Origin: Allobosea thiooxidans
Lineage (GTDB): Bacteria > Pseudomonadota > Alphaproteobacteria > Rhizobiales > Beijerinckiaceae
Direction: 5' to 3'
Assembly (NCBI RefSeq): GCF_900168195.1
Contig: NZ_FUYX01000011.1
Coordinates: forward strand, 124,001 to 188,000
DNA length: 64,000 nucleotides
A program made the translations under genes and the position numbers. This document shows positions 28,863 through 38,463 of the stretch, one piece after another. The notes under the pieces were generated by a model. That model ran no database searches. It had not been told where the DNA came from and saw only the letters and a list, made by a program, of their open reading frames with translations. Within the stretch, counting starts at the first letter, position 1. Every line of letters starts with the position of its first letter.

Positions 28863-29234
28863 ATGATGTCACTGAGGAAGAAATCCGTCGTCTTTCTGGC
28901 CGCGGCCGGCATCGCGGCCGGCAGCTTCACCGTTCCGGCGCTGGCCGGCGGGCCAGTCAGCGTCGATGCCAAGCGGCTCGACAAGGCTCAGGTCGACTAT
29001 ACCGGCTATCGTTATCGCTATTCGCGCGGTGCGCGCGGCGCTGCGATTGCCGGAGCCGTCGGCCTCGGCATCCTGGGTGCGGCGATTGTGGCCAATAACC
29101 GCGCTTACGCGGCGCCGAGCTACTATTACGACGACTACTACGCCCCGCCGCCGGCGCCGGTCTATGCCTATCCGCGGCGCTACTACGCGCCCTACGGCTA
29201 TTACGGGCCTTACGACTTCCGCGATTATCGCTGA
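28863..29234 (+). CDS. Small secreted Tyr-rich protein
   Basis: A 123-residue precursor with a Sec signal peptide (KKSVVFLAAAGIAAGSFTVPALA). One more hydrophobic glycine-rich segment (AAIAGAVGLGILGAAIVANN) follows, then a low-complexity C-terminus rich in Tyr and Pro (YYYDDYYAPPPAPVY...). The pattern resembles small glycine-zipper-like envelope proteins common in Rhizobiales. The ribosome site AAAGGAG is seven bases before the ATG. Function unknown. A hairpin at 29259-29280 follows. Confidence 0.72.
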   Translation: MMSLRKKSVVFLAAAGIAAGSFTVPALAGGPVSVDAKRLDKAQVDYTGYRYRYSRGARGAAIAGAVGLGILGAAIVANNRAYAAPSYYYDDYYAPPPAPVYAYPRRYYAPYGYYGPYDFRDYR

Positions 29235-29258
29235 GGTCGTAGCAGGGCCGCCACGCAG

Positions 29259-29280
29259 GGCCCGCGCCTCGGCGCGGGCC
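29259..29280. terminator. GC-rich hairpin after the Tyr-rich protein gene
   Basis: GGCCCGCGCC and GGCGCGGGCC are perfect 10-base arms with a two-base loop, 24 bases after the stop. It has no T-run and may be a weak terminator. Confidence 0.5.
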
Positions 29281-29352
29281 GGCATGTGAACGAAGTCTTT
29301 TGAGTTTCGGCGCCAGACAGGGCGTCGTTTTGCTGATGGGGGAACCAATCTG

Positions 29353-29739
29353 ATGAAATCGCTTCGGCGTTCGCTGGTGGCAGGGCTCGGCCTCGCGCTG
29401 GCGGGCTGGGCTGCCGTCCAGCCGGCTGCCGCTCAATACTATGGCGGCTCGGGCTACGGCGGCTATGACCGCCGTGATCGCTATGAGCGCCGCGACACCT
29501 ATGAGCGCCGTGGCAATGACCGCCAGGACTGGGGCCGGCGCGGCTATGACGACCGGCGTGGCTACGATGACCGCCGCGGCGGTTATGATGATCGCCGCGG
29601 CGGTTACGGCCGGCGCGCGCCGGATCCGATGGCCGGGATGGATCTCGACGAGCGCAAGCGCGCGATCAAGAACGAGCGCGAGGCGCAGAAGAAGGCGTTC
29701 AAGCAGCAGCAGTTTCAGCGCAGCCTGCAGCTTCGCTGA
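29353..29739 (+). CDS. Small secreted Tyr/Asp/Arg-repeat protein
   Basis: A 128-residue precursor. The signal peptide ends at AAAQYY. Residues 32-92 are a low-complexity segment of tandem GYDDRRG- and YERRD-type units, encoded by near-identical 18-27 base DNA repeats (about 29530-29610). The C-terminus is a charged helix (DLDERKRAIKNEREAQKKAFKQQQFQ). Probably an intrinsically disordered envelope protein. It lies 118 bases after another small secreted gene. Function unknown. Confidence 0.7.
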   Translation: MKSLRRSLVAGLGLALAGWAAVQPAAAQYYGGSGYGGYDRRDRYERRDTYERRGNDRQDWGRRGYDDRRGYDDRRGGYDDRRGGYGRRAPDPMAGMDLDERKRAIKNEREAQKKAFKQQQFQRSLQLR

Positions 29740-29789
29740 GGCGGGGCAGCCGCGGCGAACCCGGCCCACCGTTCAGGGGGCACCTTTCG

Positions 29790-29820
29790 GAACCCGCTCC
29801 GCCTTTGGCGGGGCGGGTTC
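29790..29820. terminator. Bidirectional hairpin between convergent genes
   Basis: GAACCCGCTCCGCC and GGCGGGGCGGGTTC pair over 14 positions (one G-U) around TTT. It separates the repeat-protein gene from ruvX and touches the ruvX stop codon. Confidence 0.6.
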
Positions 29821-30322
29821 AGTCGTTCATGCCGTCCTCGTCGGTTTCGGTGAAGGCGAGCCGGCCGAGGCGGTCGAGCGCCCCCTGCAGGATGTAGGCG
29901 GCTGCCATCTTGTCGACCACGGCGGCGCGCTTGGCGCGGGAGGCGTCGGCATCGAGCAATGTGCGCGTCACGGCGAGCGTCGACATGCGCTCGTCCCAGA
30001 ACACGATCGGCAGGTCGGTGAGGGGCGCGAGATTGCGCACGAAGGCGCGGGTGGATTGCACCCGCGGCCCTTCCGTCCCGTCCATGTTGAGCGGCAGGCC
30101 GATCACCAGCCCCGCGACCTGATGCTTCGCCGCGATCTTGAGCAGGGCGGCGGCGTCGAGGCCGAACTTGACGCGCTGGATCGTCTCGAGCGGTGTCGCG
30201 ATCTGCCGCTCGAGGTCGGAGAGCGCCAGCCCGATGGTCTTGGTGCCGAGGTCTAGCCCGAGCAGCCGGGCATGGGCCGGCAGGTCAAGGAAGGTTTCGA
30301 GCGGGACGATCGCGCTGGTCAT
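29819..30322 (-). CDS. ruvX: YqgF/RuvX-type RNase H-fold nuclease
   Basis: A 167-residue RNase H-like protein annotated as a putative pre-16S rRNA nuclease or Holliday junction resolvase. The catalytic aspartate lies in [39 protein letters not shown] and the C-terminal [15 protein letters not shown] supply the other acidic residues. An extra 15 residues precede the domain. In many relatives it precedes gatC-gatA; here those genes are 4.5 kb away. Confidence 0.94.
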   Translation of the reverse strand: MTSAIVPLETFLDLPAHARLLGLDLGTKTIGLALSDLERQIATPLETIQRVKFGLDAAALLKIAAKHQVAGLVIGLPLNMDGTEGPRVQSTRAFVRNLAPLTDLPIVFWDERMSTLAVTRTLLDADASRAKRAAVVDKMAAAYILQGALDRLGRLAFTETDEDGMND

Positions 30323-30503
30323 GCCCAGCCGGTATCACGCGCGCGGCCCGGTTGCGAGCGCGGCTTTCCGGTTCGCCGGTCCTGCGTCGGGCGAATGCCG
30401 GCTTCGCGGGCACCGCGGCGCCCATGCCATCGCGCATCGGCCGGGATCGGGCTATATCGGCGCGCTCGAAGCGGCGCCGCCGCTCCAGAAGGGGATCTTT
30501 GCC

Positions 30504-31088
30504 GTGCCGGTGCGCATCTCGCTGCAGGTTCCAGACAAGGCCTTGCTCGGCGCCTACGAGGCCGCGTTGCGCGGCGGCTGGTCGCCGAACACCACGCGCA
30601 ACGTCGCGCCCCAGCAGCTTGCCGCCATCGCCGCCGATCCCGACGCCTTCCTCGCCGAGATCCGAGGCGGCCCTGGCCGGATCCGCCTGCCCGATGGCCG
30701 CGAAGTCGATCGCATCCCCGGGCCGACGCGCTGGATCTTCGCCGAAGACCGGCCGGAACGCCCCTTCGTCGGCTCGATCAACCTGCGTTGGCAGGAGGAT
30801 GCCGAGGGCCGTCCGATCCTGGCCCTGCCCGAGCATGTGCTCGGCCATATCGGCTATACCGTCCTGCCGGCCTTCGCCGGCCATGGCTACGCCACCGCGG
30901 CGCTTGCGGCGATGCTGGGCGTGGCCCGCGACGCTGGGCTGCCCGAGATCACCATCACCTGTGACGTGAGCAACCACGCTTCGCGCCGCATCATCGAGAA
31001 GAATGGCGGACGCCTGGTCGAGACCTTCGTCGCGCCGCTCTACGGCCCCGACCCACGCCTGCGCTTCATCGTCAGCACCGCCCCATGA
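30504..31088 (+). CDS. GNAT-family N-acetyltransferase
   Basis: An acetyl-CoA-dependent transferase of about 194 residues from a GTG at 30504, with AAGGGGAT upstream. The GNAT core spans GHIGYTVLPAFAGHGYATAALAAML (pyrophosphate loop) and ITCDVSNHASRRIIEKNGGRLVE (the Asn-x-x-Ser region typical of RimJ/L-like acetyltransferases). The open frame extends upstream to 30138, antisense to ruvX, and is not credible there. The stop overlaps the dehydrogenase start (ATGA), so the two are co-transcribed. Substrate unknown. Confidence 0.85.
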   Translation: MPVRISLQVPDKALLGAYEAALRGGWSPNTTRNVAPQQLAAIAADPDAFLAEIRGGPGRIRLPDGREVDRIPGPTRWIFAEDRPERPFVGSINLRWQEDAEGRPILALPEHVLGHIGYTVLPAFAGHGYATAALAAMLGVARDAGLPEITITCDVSNHASRRIIEKNGGRLVETFVAPLYGPDPRLRFIVSTAP

Positions 31089-32017
31089 CCGACATCGTCA
31101 TCACCGAGTTCATCGACGAGGCCGCGATCGCCGGTCTGAGGGCACGCTATACGGTCCACTATGATCCCGAGCTCTATGCCCACCCGGACGAAATGGCTCG
31201 GCTCTTCGCCGATGTCCCCGCGGTGATCGTCCGCAACCAGACGCAGGTGCGCGGCAAGGTGCTGGAGGCGGCCAAGGCCTTGAAGGTGATCGGCCGCCTC
31301 GGTGTCGGCCTCGACAATCTCGACATGGAGACCTGCGCGGCCCGGGGCATCCGCGTCTTCCCCGCGACGGGCGCCAACAGCCTCTCCGTCGTCGAATACG
31401 TCATCGGCACGACGATGACCCTGCTGCGTGGCGCCTATTTCGCCAATGCCGCGATGCTCGCCGGCGAATTCCCCAAGACGCGGCTGATCGGCCGCGAGGT
31501 CGCCGGCAAGCTGATGGGCCTCGTCGGCTTCGGCGCCATTGCCCGCGACGTCGCCCGCCATGCCCGCGCGATCGGCATGGAAGTCGCCGCCTACCATCCG
31601 CGCCTGCCCGCCGATGACCCGGCCTGGAGCGGCGTGCGCCGGCTGGAACTCGAGGAGTTGCTGGCGCAAGCCGACGTCGTCAGCCTGCATGTGCCGCTGA
31701 CCTCGGAAACCCGCGGCATGATCGACGCCAGGGCCTTCGCCCGGATGAAGCCGGACGCCATCCTGATCAATACCGCGCGCGGCGGCATCGCCGACGATGC
31801 GGCGCTGGTCGCGGCGCTCAAGGCCGGCAAGCTCGGCGGCGCCGCGATCGACGTCTACGAGCAGGAGCCGCTGGGCAAGGACGCGGCCAAGGTGTTCACT
31901 GGCGCGCCCAACCTGATCCTGACCCCGCATATCGCCGGCAACACGGTGGAGTCGAACGCCCGCGTCTCGGGCCTCGTCGCCGAGAAGGTCATGGCGGCGC
32001 TGGAGGAGCGGATCTAG
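31085..32017 (+). CDS. D-2-hydroxyacid dehydrogenase family protein
   Basis: An NAD(P)-dependent 2-hydroxyacid dehydrogenase of 310 residues. The Rossmann motif is LMGLVGFGAIARDVARHA (GxGxxA variant); the catalytic Arg is in INTARGG and the catalytic His in LTPHIAGN, with the acid in DVYEQEPL between. The opening DIVITEFIDEAAI resembles sulfolactate dehydrogenase-type members, but the substrate cannot be decided. Overlaps the upstream GNAT gene. Confidence 0.87.
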   Translation: MTDIVITEFIDEAAIAGLRARYTVHYDPELYAHPDEMARLFADVPAVIVRNQTQVRGKVLEAAKALKVIGRLGVGLDNLDMETCAARGIRVFPATGANSLSVVEYVIGTTMTLLRGAYFANAAMLAGEFPKTRLIGREVAGKLMGLVGFGAIARDVARHARAIGMEVAAYHPRLPADDPAWSGVRRLELEELLAQADVVSLHVPLTSETRGMIDARAFARMKPDAILINTARGGIADDAALVAALKAGKLGGAAIDVYEQEPLGKDAAKVFTGAPNLILTPHIAGNTVESNARVSGLVAEKVMAALEERI

Positions 32018-32029
32018 CGATCGCGCGAG

Positions 32030-32123
32030 CGTCATTCTCGGGCGAAGCGCAGCTTCGATCGGCGAATCTCAGGACGAGAAGGCGCTGGTTTCCGAGATGC
32101 TCGGGGCAAGCCCGAGCATGACG
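32030..32123. repeat. Dispersed palindromic element, family E
   Basis: Outer CGTCAT/ATGACG, side hairpins CGAAGC-GCA-GCTTCG and GCTCGGG-GCAAG-CCCGAGC, with a partly degenerate inner stem. It separates the convergent dehydrogenase and adenine deaminase genes. Confidence 0.65.
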
Positions 32124-32129
32124 GCGATG

Positions 32130-33869
32130 TCACACGAAATCGAACCGATCGACATCGACCAGCCCCTTGTCGGTGATCTTGAGATGCGGGATCACCGGCA
32201 GCGTCAGGAAGGCGACCTGCAGGAAAGGTTCCGCCAGCACGACGCCCAGCGCCTTCGCCGCGGCGCGCAGCTTTTCGAGATCGTGCCGCACCGCCTCGAA
32301 GGGCTGCTCGCTCATCAGCCCCGCGACCGGCAGCGCCAGCTCAGCCGTCACCTTGCCGCCATCGGCCACGGCGAAGCCGCCGCCGGTCTCGATCAGCCGG
32401 TTCGCTGCCGCCGCCATCGAGGCATCGTCCACGCCGACCACGCAGAGATTGTGGCTGTCATGGCCGACCGAGGAGGCGATGGCGCCCCGCTTCATGCCGA
32501 AGCCATGGACGAAGCCGGTGGCGATGCCGCCATTCCTGCCATGCCGCTCGATGACGGTGACCTTGATCGCGTCCTGCGCGAGATCGGGCAGGGCCTCGCC
32601 ATCGCGCGAGGGCAGGGGCATCGACAGCCGCTCGGTGATGATCCGCCCCGGCACGACGCCGATCACCGGCGTCTCGCCGTCGCGGGCCGTCGCATGGAAA
32701 TCGTCGGGCGCCAGCCTACGGTTCTTGACGCTGCCGAGCCCGACCGGCGCAATGCTCGCCCGGTCCGCGAACAGCGCTTCCTCGACCAGTCGGCCCCCTG
32801 CGACGACCTGCTTCACCGAACAGGCGGCAAGGTCCTCGACCAGCACGATGTCGGCGCGTTTGCCAGGGCCGATGAAGCCGCGGTCGAACAGGCCGAAATT
32901 CCGCGCCGCCGAGAGCGAGGCGACGCGGTAGGTCGCGAGCACATCCGCGCCGTTCGCGATGGCGGTGCGGATCATGTAGTCGAGATGGCCTTCCTCGGCG
33001 ATGTCGAGCGGGTTGCGGTCATCGGTGCAGAAGGCCAGGAAGGGCGAGGCGTCGCGCGAGATCAGCGGGACCAGCGCATGCAGGTCCTTCGAGACCGAGC
33101 CCTCGCGGATCAGGATCGCCATGCCCTTGGCGAGCTTTTCGCGGGCTTCGTCGGCGGTGGTCGTCTCATGGTCGGTGCGGATGCCGGCGGCGAGATAAGC
33201 GTTGAGGTCCATGCCGCGCACCAGCGGTGCGTGCCCGTCGATATGGCGGTGCGAGAAGGCCTCGAGCTTGGCGAGGCAGGCCGGGTCTCGGTGGATCACG
33301 CCCGGAAAATTCATGAATTCGGCGAGTCCGATCACCTTGGGATGATTCATCATCGGCGTCAGGTCGCCGGCTTCCAGCGCGGCCCCCGCCGTCTCAAGAT
33401 GCGTCGCGGGCACGCAGCTCGACAGGTTGACGCGCAGATCCATCCGCATCGCCTCGGCGCAGGCGAGGAAATAGCGGATGCCCTCGCTGCCCAGCACATT
33501 GGCGATCTCGTGCGGGTCGCAGATCGCGGTGGTGACACCGTGCGGCAGCACGCAGCGCTCGAATTCGAGCGGCGTCACCAGCGAGGATTCGATGTGCAGA
33601 TGCGTGTCGATGAAGCCGGGCACGGCGATGAGGCCCTTCGCGTCGATGACCCGCTTGCCTTCGTAGTTGCCATAGGTCCCGACGATGGTGTCGCCGCAGA
33701 TCGCGATATCGCTCTCCACCAGCGCGCCGGTGACGAGGTCGAGGAGCCTTGCCCCCTTGATCACGAGATCGGCCGGCTCGTCGCCATGCCCCTGGGCGAT
33801 CCGGCGGGCGAGTTCTTGACTGGAGACCTTGGCAGCGTCGGTCATTGGATGGTTCCGGTGGTTCGACAT
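32130..33869 (-). CDS. ade: Adenine deaminase
   Basis: A purine salvage enzyme converting adenine to hypoxanthine. At 579 residues it is the family length for the amidohydrolase-type Ade. Metal-site motifs are visible: [23 protein letters not shown] and [11 protein letters not shown]. The full C-terminal beta domain ends [12 protein letters not shown]. Two starts are possible: 33869 (MSNHRNHP) or 33845 (MTDAAKVS); neither has a strong ribosome site. Divergent from the UPF0173 hydrolase. Confidence 0.94.
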   Translation of the reverse strand: MSNHRNHPMTDAAKVSSQELARRIAQGHGDEPADLVIKGARLLDLVTGALVESDIAICGDTIVGTYGNYEGKRVIDAKGLIAVPGFIDTHLHIESSLVTPLEFERCVLPHGVTTAICDPHEIANVLGSEGIRYFLACAEAMRMDLRVNLSSCVPATHLETAGAALEAGDLTPMMNHPKVIGLAEFMNFPGVIHRDPACLAKLEAFSHRHIDGHAPLVRGMDLNAYLAAGIRTDHETTTADEAREKLAKGMAILIREGSVSKDLHALVPLISRDASPFLAFCTDDRNPLDIAEEGHLDYMIRTAIANGADVLATYRVASLSAARNFGLFDRGFIGPGKRADIVLVEDLAACSVKQVVAGGRLVEEALFADRASIAPVGLGSVKNRRLAPDDFHATARDGETPVIGVVPGRIITERLSMPLPSRDGEALPDLAQDAIKVTVIERHGRNGGIATGFVHGFGMKRGAIASSVGHDSHNLCVVGVDDASMAAAANRLIETGGGFAVADGGKVTAELALPVAGLMSEQPFEAVRHDLEKLRAAAKALGVVLAEPFLQVAFLTLPVIPHLKITDKGLVDVDRFDFV

Positions 33870-33967
33870 GGCGCCAACCTGCCTCTCTCCGCATGCATTG
33901 TCGACTTGGTCGGCGCCTCGGATCGGCCTAGATAGGAGCCGGCATTTCGAAAGCCCGGAGCCTTCGC

Positions 33968-34666
33968 ATGAAACTCACCTGGTACGGCCATTCCGCCTTC
34001 CGCGTCGACATCGACGGTGCCGCCATCCTGATCGACCCGTTCTTCACCGGGAACCCGGCCTTCGAGGGCGATGTCGCGGCGGTCAGCAAGGGCATCAGCC
34101 ATATCGTCGTGACCCATGGCCATGGCGACCATGTCGGCGACACGCTCGACATCGCCGAGAAGACCGGCGCGACCGTGATCACCAATTACGACCTCGCCAT
34201 GCACCTCGCGGCGCAGGGGCTGAAAAGCTTCCAGCCGATGAACACCGGCGGCACGGTCGATCTCGGCCCCTTCAGCGTCACGCTCACACGCGCCGACCAT
34301 TCGGCCGGCATGGGCGAGGGCGGCGTCAACGTCCCCGTCGGCAGCGCCAATGGCGCGATCATCAAGGCCAGGGGCGAGAAGACGCTCTGGCATATGGGCG
34401 ACACCGACATCTTCTCCGACATGGCCCTGCTCAGCGAGATCCATGGCGTCGAGGCCTGCATCTGCCCGATCGGCGACCGCTTCACCATGGGCGGCAAGAT
34501 CGCGGCGCTCGCCATGACCCGCTTCGTCAAGCCGAAGGTGGCGATTCCGAGCCATTACGGCACCTTCCCGATCATCGACCAGAATGCCGACCGCTTCGTC
34601 GCCGGGCTGAAGGGCAGCGGCATCGAGGTCGTGGTGCCGAAGAAGGGCGAGCCTTTCGCGATCTGA
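33968..34666 (+). CDS. UPF0173 metal-dependent hydrolase (metallo-beta-lactamase fold)
   Basis: A 232-residue zinc-type hydrolase with [13 protein letters not shown] at the start, the HxHxDH motif in [11 protein letters not shown], a further LTRADHSAG, the acidic ligand in [10 protein letters not shown], and [11 protein letters not shown] near the end. The family (UPF0173, YtkL-like) has unknown physiological substrates. It precedes gatC, as in many alphaproteobacteria. A long imperfect hairpin at 34691-34729 follows the stop. Confidence 0.93.
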   Translation: MKLTWYGHSAFRVDIDGAAILIDPFFTGNPAFEGDVAAVSKGISHIVVTHGHGDHVGDTLDIAEKTGATVITNYDLAMHLAAQGLKSFQPMNTGGTVDLGPFSVTLTRADHSAGMGEGGVNVPVGSANGAIIKARGEKTLWHMGDTDIFSDMALLSEIHGVEACICPIGDRFTMGGKIAALAMTRFVKPKVAIPSHYGTFPIIDQNADRFVAGLKGSGIEVVVPKKGEPFAI

Positions 34667-34690
34667 GGGCTCTGGCACTTCAGGCAAGAC

Positions 34691-34729
34691 CGCGGGAACC
34701 CTCTCCTTGCAGGAAAGGGGTTCCTCGCG
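34691..34729. terminator. Long imperfect hairpin after the UPF0173 gene
   Basis: CGCGGGAACCC-TCTCCT pairs with AGGAAAGGGGTTCCTCGCG, allowing two bulges. There is no T-run. It may end or attenuate transcription before gatC. Confidence 0.4.
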
Positions 34730-34835
34730 CCCTGGTCTGGTAAATTACGGGCTTCTGTTGCGGGCGCTTGCTCCTCCGCTTATAGCCCTGACAACGATTG
34801 GCGCCGCTGCGCCGCCATTTTCTCAGGAGTCCGCC

Positions 34836-35123
34836 ATGTCGGTCGATCTCGCCACCGTCAAACGCGTCGCGCATCTCGCGCGCATCGCCGTGCCGGAGGC
34901 CGATCTGCCCAAGCTGCAAGGCGAGCTCAATGCGATCCTCGGCTTCGTCGAGCAGCTCGACGAGGTGAATGTCGAGGGCGTCGAGCCGATGACCTCGGTG
35001 ACGCCGATGGCGATCAAGCAGCGCGAGGACGTCGTCACGGACGGCGAGATCGCGGACAAGATCGTCGCCAACGCCCCGGCTTCCGAGGACGATTACTTCA
35101 TGGTGCCCAAAGTCATCGAGTAG
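34836..35123 (+). CDS. gatC: Asp/Glu-tRNA amidotransferase subunit C
   Basis: The small subunit of GatCAB, which converts Glu-tRNA(Gln) and Asp-tRNA(Asn) to amidated forms. It has 95 residues from the ATG at 34836 with CAGGAG upstream. [35 protein letters not shown] and the ending [11 protein letters not shown] are characteristic. It is followed by gatA after 140 bases that contain a family A element. Confidence 0.95.
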   Translation: MSVDLATVKRVAHLARIAVPEADLPKLQGELNAILGFVEQLDEVNVEGVEPMTSVTPMAIKQREDVVTDGEIADKIVANAPASEDDYFMVPKVIE

Positions 35124-35139
35124 CGTGCGTCATCGTTCC

Positions 35140-35229
35140 CCGTCATTGCGAGCGAAGCGAAGCAATCCAGGGGGACGTCGAGCGCTACGCTCCTGGATTG
35201 CTTCGTCGCTGCGCTTCTCGCAATGACGG
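35140..35229. repeat. Dispersed palindromic element, family A, copy 3, between gatC and gatA
   Basis: Outer arms CCGTCATTGCGAG / CTCGCAATGACGG, inner arms AAGCAATCCAGG / CCTGGATTGCTT. It fills most of the gatC-gatA gap and ends 34 bases before the gatA GTG. Confidence 0.85.
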
Positions 35230-35263
35230 TACCGCCGGCCCAAATTCCATTCGGATATCGACC

Positions 35264-36778
35264 GTGACCGATCTCACCCGCCTGACGCTGACCGAGGCCC
35301 GCGACGGCCTCAAGGCCAAGACCTTCTCCGCCACGGAGCTGACGAAGGCCCATATCGCCGCCGTCGAGAAGGCGCGCGCCCTCAACGCCTATGTGCTGGA
35401 AACGCCCGAGCATGCCCTGAAGCAGGCGGCCGCTTCCGACGAGAAGCTGGCCAAGGGCGAGGGGCGTCCGCTCGAAGGCCTGCCGCTCGGCATCAAGGAC
35501 CTCTTCGCCACCGAAGGCGTGCGCACCACCGCCTGCTCGAAGATCCTCGGCAATTTCGTGCCGGCCTATGAATCGACCGTGACGAGCCAGCTCTGGCGCG
35601 ACGGCGCGGTGATGCTCGGCAAGCTCAACAACGACGAATTCGCGATGGGCTCGTCGAACGAGACCTCGGCTTTCGGCAATGTCGTGAACCCGTGGCGCCG
35701 GAAGGGCTCCAACGTGGGTGCAGGGCAGGGCGGCGCCGTCGAGGGCAATCATCTGGTGCCGGGCGGCTCTTCCGGCGGTTCGGCTTCCGCCGTCGCCGCC
35801 GATCTCTGCCTTGCCGCGACTGCGACCGATACCGGCGGCTCGATCCGCCAGCCGGCCGCCTTCACCGGCACGGTCGGCATCAAGCCGACCTATGGCCGCT
35901 GCTCGCGCTGGGGCACGGTGGCCTTCGCCTCCTCGCTCGACCAGGCCGGGCCGATCGCCAAGACCGTGCGTGACGCGGCGGTGATGCTGCGCTCCATGGC
36001 CGGCCACGATCCCAAGGACACCACCTCGGTCGACATGGCCGTGCCGGATTACGAGGCTGCCGTCGGCCGCTCCGTGAAGGGCATGAAGATCGGCATTCCC
36101 CGGGAATACCGGCTCGACGGGCTGAACCCCGAGATCGACGCGCTCTGGCAGCAGGGCATCGCCTGGCTCAAGGCGGCCGGCGCCGAGATCGTCGAGATCT
36201 CGCTGCCGCACACCAAATACGCCCTGCCGGCCTATTACATCGTCGCTCCGGCGGAAGCCTCGTCCAACCTCGCCCGCTATGACGGCGTTCGCTACGGCCT
36301 GCGCGAGCAGGGCAAGGACATCGTCGAGATGTACGAGAAGACCCGCGCCGCCGGCTTCGGCGCCGAGGTCAAGCGCCGCGTGATGATCGGCACCTATGTG
36401 CTCTCGGCCGGCTATTACGACGCCTATTACCTGCGCGCCCAGAAGGTCCGCACGCTGATCAAGCGCGATTTCGAGACGGTCTATGCGCAGGGCATCGACG
36501 CGGTGCTGACGCCTGCGACGCCGTCCGCGGCCTTCGGCATCGGCGAGAAGGGCTCGGCCGACCCGGTCGAGATGTATCTGAACGACATCTTCACGGTGAC
36601 GGTGAACATGGCCGGCCTGCCGGGCATCGCCGTTCCGGCCGGTCTGGACAGCCAGGGCCTGCCGCTCGGCCTGCAGCTGATCGGCCGCCCCTTCGACGAG
36701 GAGACGCTGTTCTCGCTCGGCCAGGTCATCGAGCAGGCGGCGGGCCGCTTCCCGGTGACGGAGAAGTGGTGGGGCTGA
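35264..36778 (+). CDS. gatA: Asp/Glu-tRNA amidotransferase subunit A
   Basis: The amidase subunit of GatCAB that releases ammonia from glutamine. Amidase-signature triad: Lys78 in GIKDLF, the cis-Ser and nucleophilic Ser in the [15 protein letters not shown] and [11 protein letters not shown] stretches. It has 504 residues from a GTG at 35264 ([16 protein letters not shown]), the conserved N-terminus; an earlier in-frame ATG (35198) would translate the repeat element. The ribosome site is weak, so expression may depend on gatC. Confidence 0.96.
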   Translation: MTDLTRLTLTEARDGLKAKTFSATELTKAHIAAVEKARALNAYVLETPEHALKQAAASDEKLAKGEGRPLEGLPLGIKDLFATEGVRTTACSKILGNFVPAYESTVTSQLWRDGAVMLGKLNNDEFAMGSSNETSAFGNVVNPWRRKGSNVGAGQGGAVEGNHLVPGGSSGGSASAVAADLCLAATATDTGGSIRQPAAFTGTVGIKPTYGRCSRWGTVAFASSLDQAGPIAKTVRDAAVMLRSMAGHDPKDTTSVDMAVPDYEAAVGRSVKGMKIGIPREYRLDGLNPEIDALWQQGIAWLKAAGAEIVEISLPHTKYALPAYYIVAPAEASSNLARYDGVRYGLREQGKDIVEMYEKTRAAGFGAEVKRRVMIGTYVLSAGYYDAYYLRAQKVRTLIKRDFETVYAQGIDAVLTPATPSAAFGIGEKGSADPVEMYLNDIFTVTVNMAGLPGIAVPAGLDSQGLPLGLQLIGRPFDEETLFSLGQVIEQAAGRFPVTEKWWG

Positions 36779-36887
36779 GGGCGCGTCGGCGCGCTCGCCG
36801 CGCCGGCATGGTCCGGCGCCCGATCGCGGCGTCGCCATGAGCTGGAATCGGTCCGGCCGCGACCCGCTCCCGGCAGGTGCTATCCAA

Positions 36888-36926
36888 TAAAAAGGGGCGG
36901 TCCGCTAAGCGGACCGCCCCTTTTTT
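36888..36926. terminator. Strong bidirectional rho-independent terminator
   Basis: A 17-base perfect stem (AAAAGGGGCGGTCCGCT / AGCGGACCGCCCCTTTT) with a one-base loop, flanked by A- and T-runs. It serves gatA and the convergent ndk. Confidence 0.92.
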
Positions 36927-36939
36927 CACGCGGCTGGGA

Positions 36940-37362
<423 letters not shown>

Positions 37363-37528
37363 CGAAAGATCCTTGGAAGGGGTATGGATAAGGGAAATCC
37401 GGCGCGCTTATAACCGCGGCCTTCGCCCCCCACAAGGCTCGCCGCGAGCCCGCTTCCGCTTCGAACGGACGAGCCGGCTCAGCGTTTTCATGCTATGGTC
37501 GCGGCGCTCGAGATGAGGGAGGCGGTCC

Positions 37529-37663
37529 ATGCGCGCTGTCGCGATGGTGTTCCTGAGTTATCTCACGATGCTTTGCCGGTTGCTGGATGTGACGACCGGA
37601 TCGATCACCAAGGACCGTCGTGGCAACCTGCCCCCGCCCTCGGGCGGCATCGCGTCCTTCTGA
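37529..37663 (+). CDS. Possible small protein (44 aa)
   Basis: The frame begins MRAVAMVFLSYLTMLCRLLD and ends PPPSGGIASF. An excellent ribosome site (GAGGGAGG) lies about seven bases before the ATG. The first 20 residues form a hydrophobic helix, and the rest is short and polar. I recognise no family. A bare small frame in GC-rich DNA can arise by chance, but the ribosome site argues for expression. Confidence 0.4.
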   Translation: MRAVAMVFLSYLTMLCRLLDVTTGSITKDRRGNLPPPSGGIASF

Positions 37664-37815
37664 ACCACGCTCCTCGACGTGCGAGGCGCGTCGCGACACG
37701 GGAAACCCGTGCCGCCACGGTCAGCTGCGCCCTGGCAGCGGGCGCCTTCGTCGCCACGACATGGCTTCGCCAGCGACCGGTCTTCCGGCTTGAGCCGCGC
37801 CGGAATGTCGATATA

Positions 37816-37829
37816 GTTCATATATGAAC
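37816..37829. promoter_or_regulatory. Palindrome GTTCATATATGAAC
   Basis: A perfect 14-base dyad 38 bases before the DUF2147 start, embedded in AT-rich DNA. It resembles operators of MarR- or PadR-type repressors; no regulator gene is adjacent. Confidence 0.45.
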
Positions 37830-37867
37830 CATGCAGGCATAGCTGGTCGGACAGGGAGGACCGGGTG

Positions 37868-38251
37868 ATGAGGGAGCACGGATCGAAGCGTGTGGCTCTG
37901 GCGGCTCTGGGCATGCTCGCTGGCATCGGGGCCGCGACGGCGCAGGAGGTCACCGGCGTCTGGCAGCGGGACACGGGCGCCTCGCGGGTGCGCTTCAGCA
38001 AATGCGGCGAAGCGCTCTGCGGCACGATCTCCTGGCTCAAAGAGCAGAGCGGGCCGGCCAAGGTAGGCCAGCGGATCTTCTACGACATGAAGCCGAACGG
38101 CGCGAACACGTGGAGCGGCAGCGCCTTCAATCCGGAGGACGGCAAAACCTATGCCGGCACGATGACGCTTTCGGGCGGCACGCTGACGACGGCCGGTTGC
38201 GTCATGGGCGGGCTGATCTGTCGCTCGGTCAAATGGACTCGGATGGACTGA
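37868..38251 (+). CDS. DUF2147-domain secreted protein
   Basis: A 127-residue precursor with a signal peptide (VALAALGMLAGIGAATAQE). The mature part begins TGVWQRDTGASRVRFSKCGEALCGTISWL, the standard opening of DUF2147, a lipocalin-like beta domain, and ends with CVMGGLICRSVKWTR. Four cysteines suggest two disulfides in the periplasm. Function unknown in the family. GGGAGG precedes the start; a GTG one codon earlier is an alternative. Confidence 0.88.
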   Translation: MREHGSKRVALAALGMLAGIGAATAQEVTGVWQRDTGASRVRFSKCGEALCGTISWLKEQSGPAKVGQRIFYDMKPNGANTWSGSAFNPEDGKTYAGTMTLSGGTLTTAGCVMGGLICRSVKWTRMD

Positions 38252-38297
38252 GCCGCGGACCGCGAGCCTTGTTGCAGCCACGAGAAGCGACGCTTCC

Positions 38298-38390
38298 CGT
38301 CATGCTCGCCCTTGTGGCGAGCATCCACGTCTCGAACGCAGCCTTCGACCGCCGCAGGCGTGGATGGTCGGGACAAGGCCGACCATGACG
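38298..38390. repeat. Dispersed palindromic element, family B, copy 2 (inverted)
   Basis: Outer CGTCAT/ATGACG, side hairpins GCTCGCC-CTTGT-GGCGAGC and GGTCGGG-ACAA-GGCCGACC, inner stem ATCCACG/CGTGGAT. The two side hairpins are in the opposite order to copies 1 and 3. Confidence 0.8.
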
Positions 38391-38463
38391 CGTTCGGCGG
38401 AGAGCATCCCGCACTGGCCCCGCCAAGGCGGGGCGCCCGCGACGACGGGGCGGGGAGGGCCCC

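Larger units (their letters stand above)
37363..37867. other. Region between ndk and the DUF2147 gene
   Basis: About 500 bases with no gene of recognised family. It holds a small open frame with a good ribosome site (37529-37663) and a 14-base palindrome (37816-37829). Other open frames here lack family resemblance and are probably shadows. Confidence 0.4.

Noticed and set aside
29530..29610. Tandem short repeats considered as a CRISPR-like array
   Set aside because: The repeats are contiguous, in frame and encode DDRRGGY units; there are no spacers.
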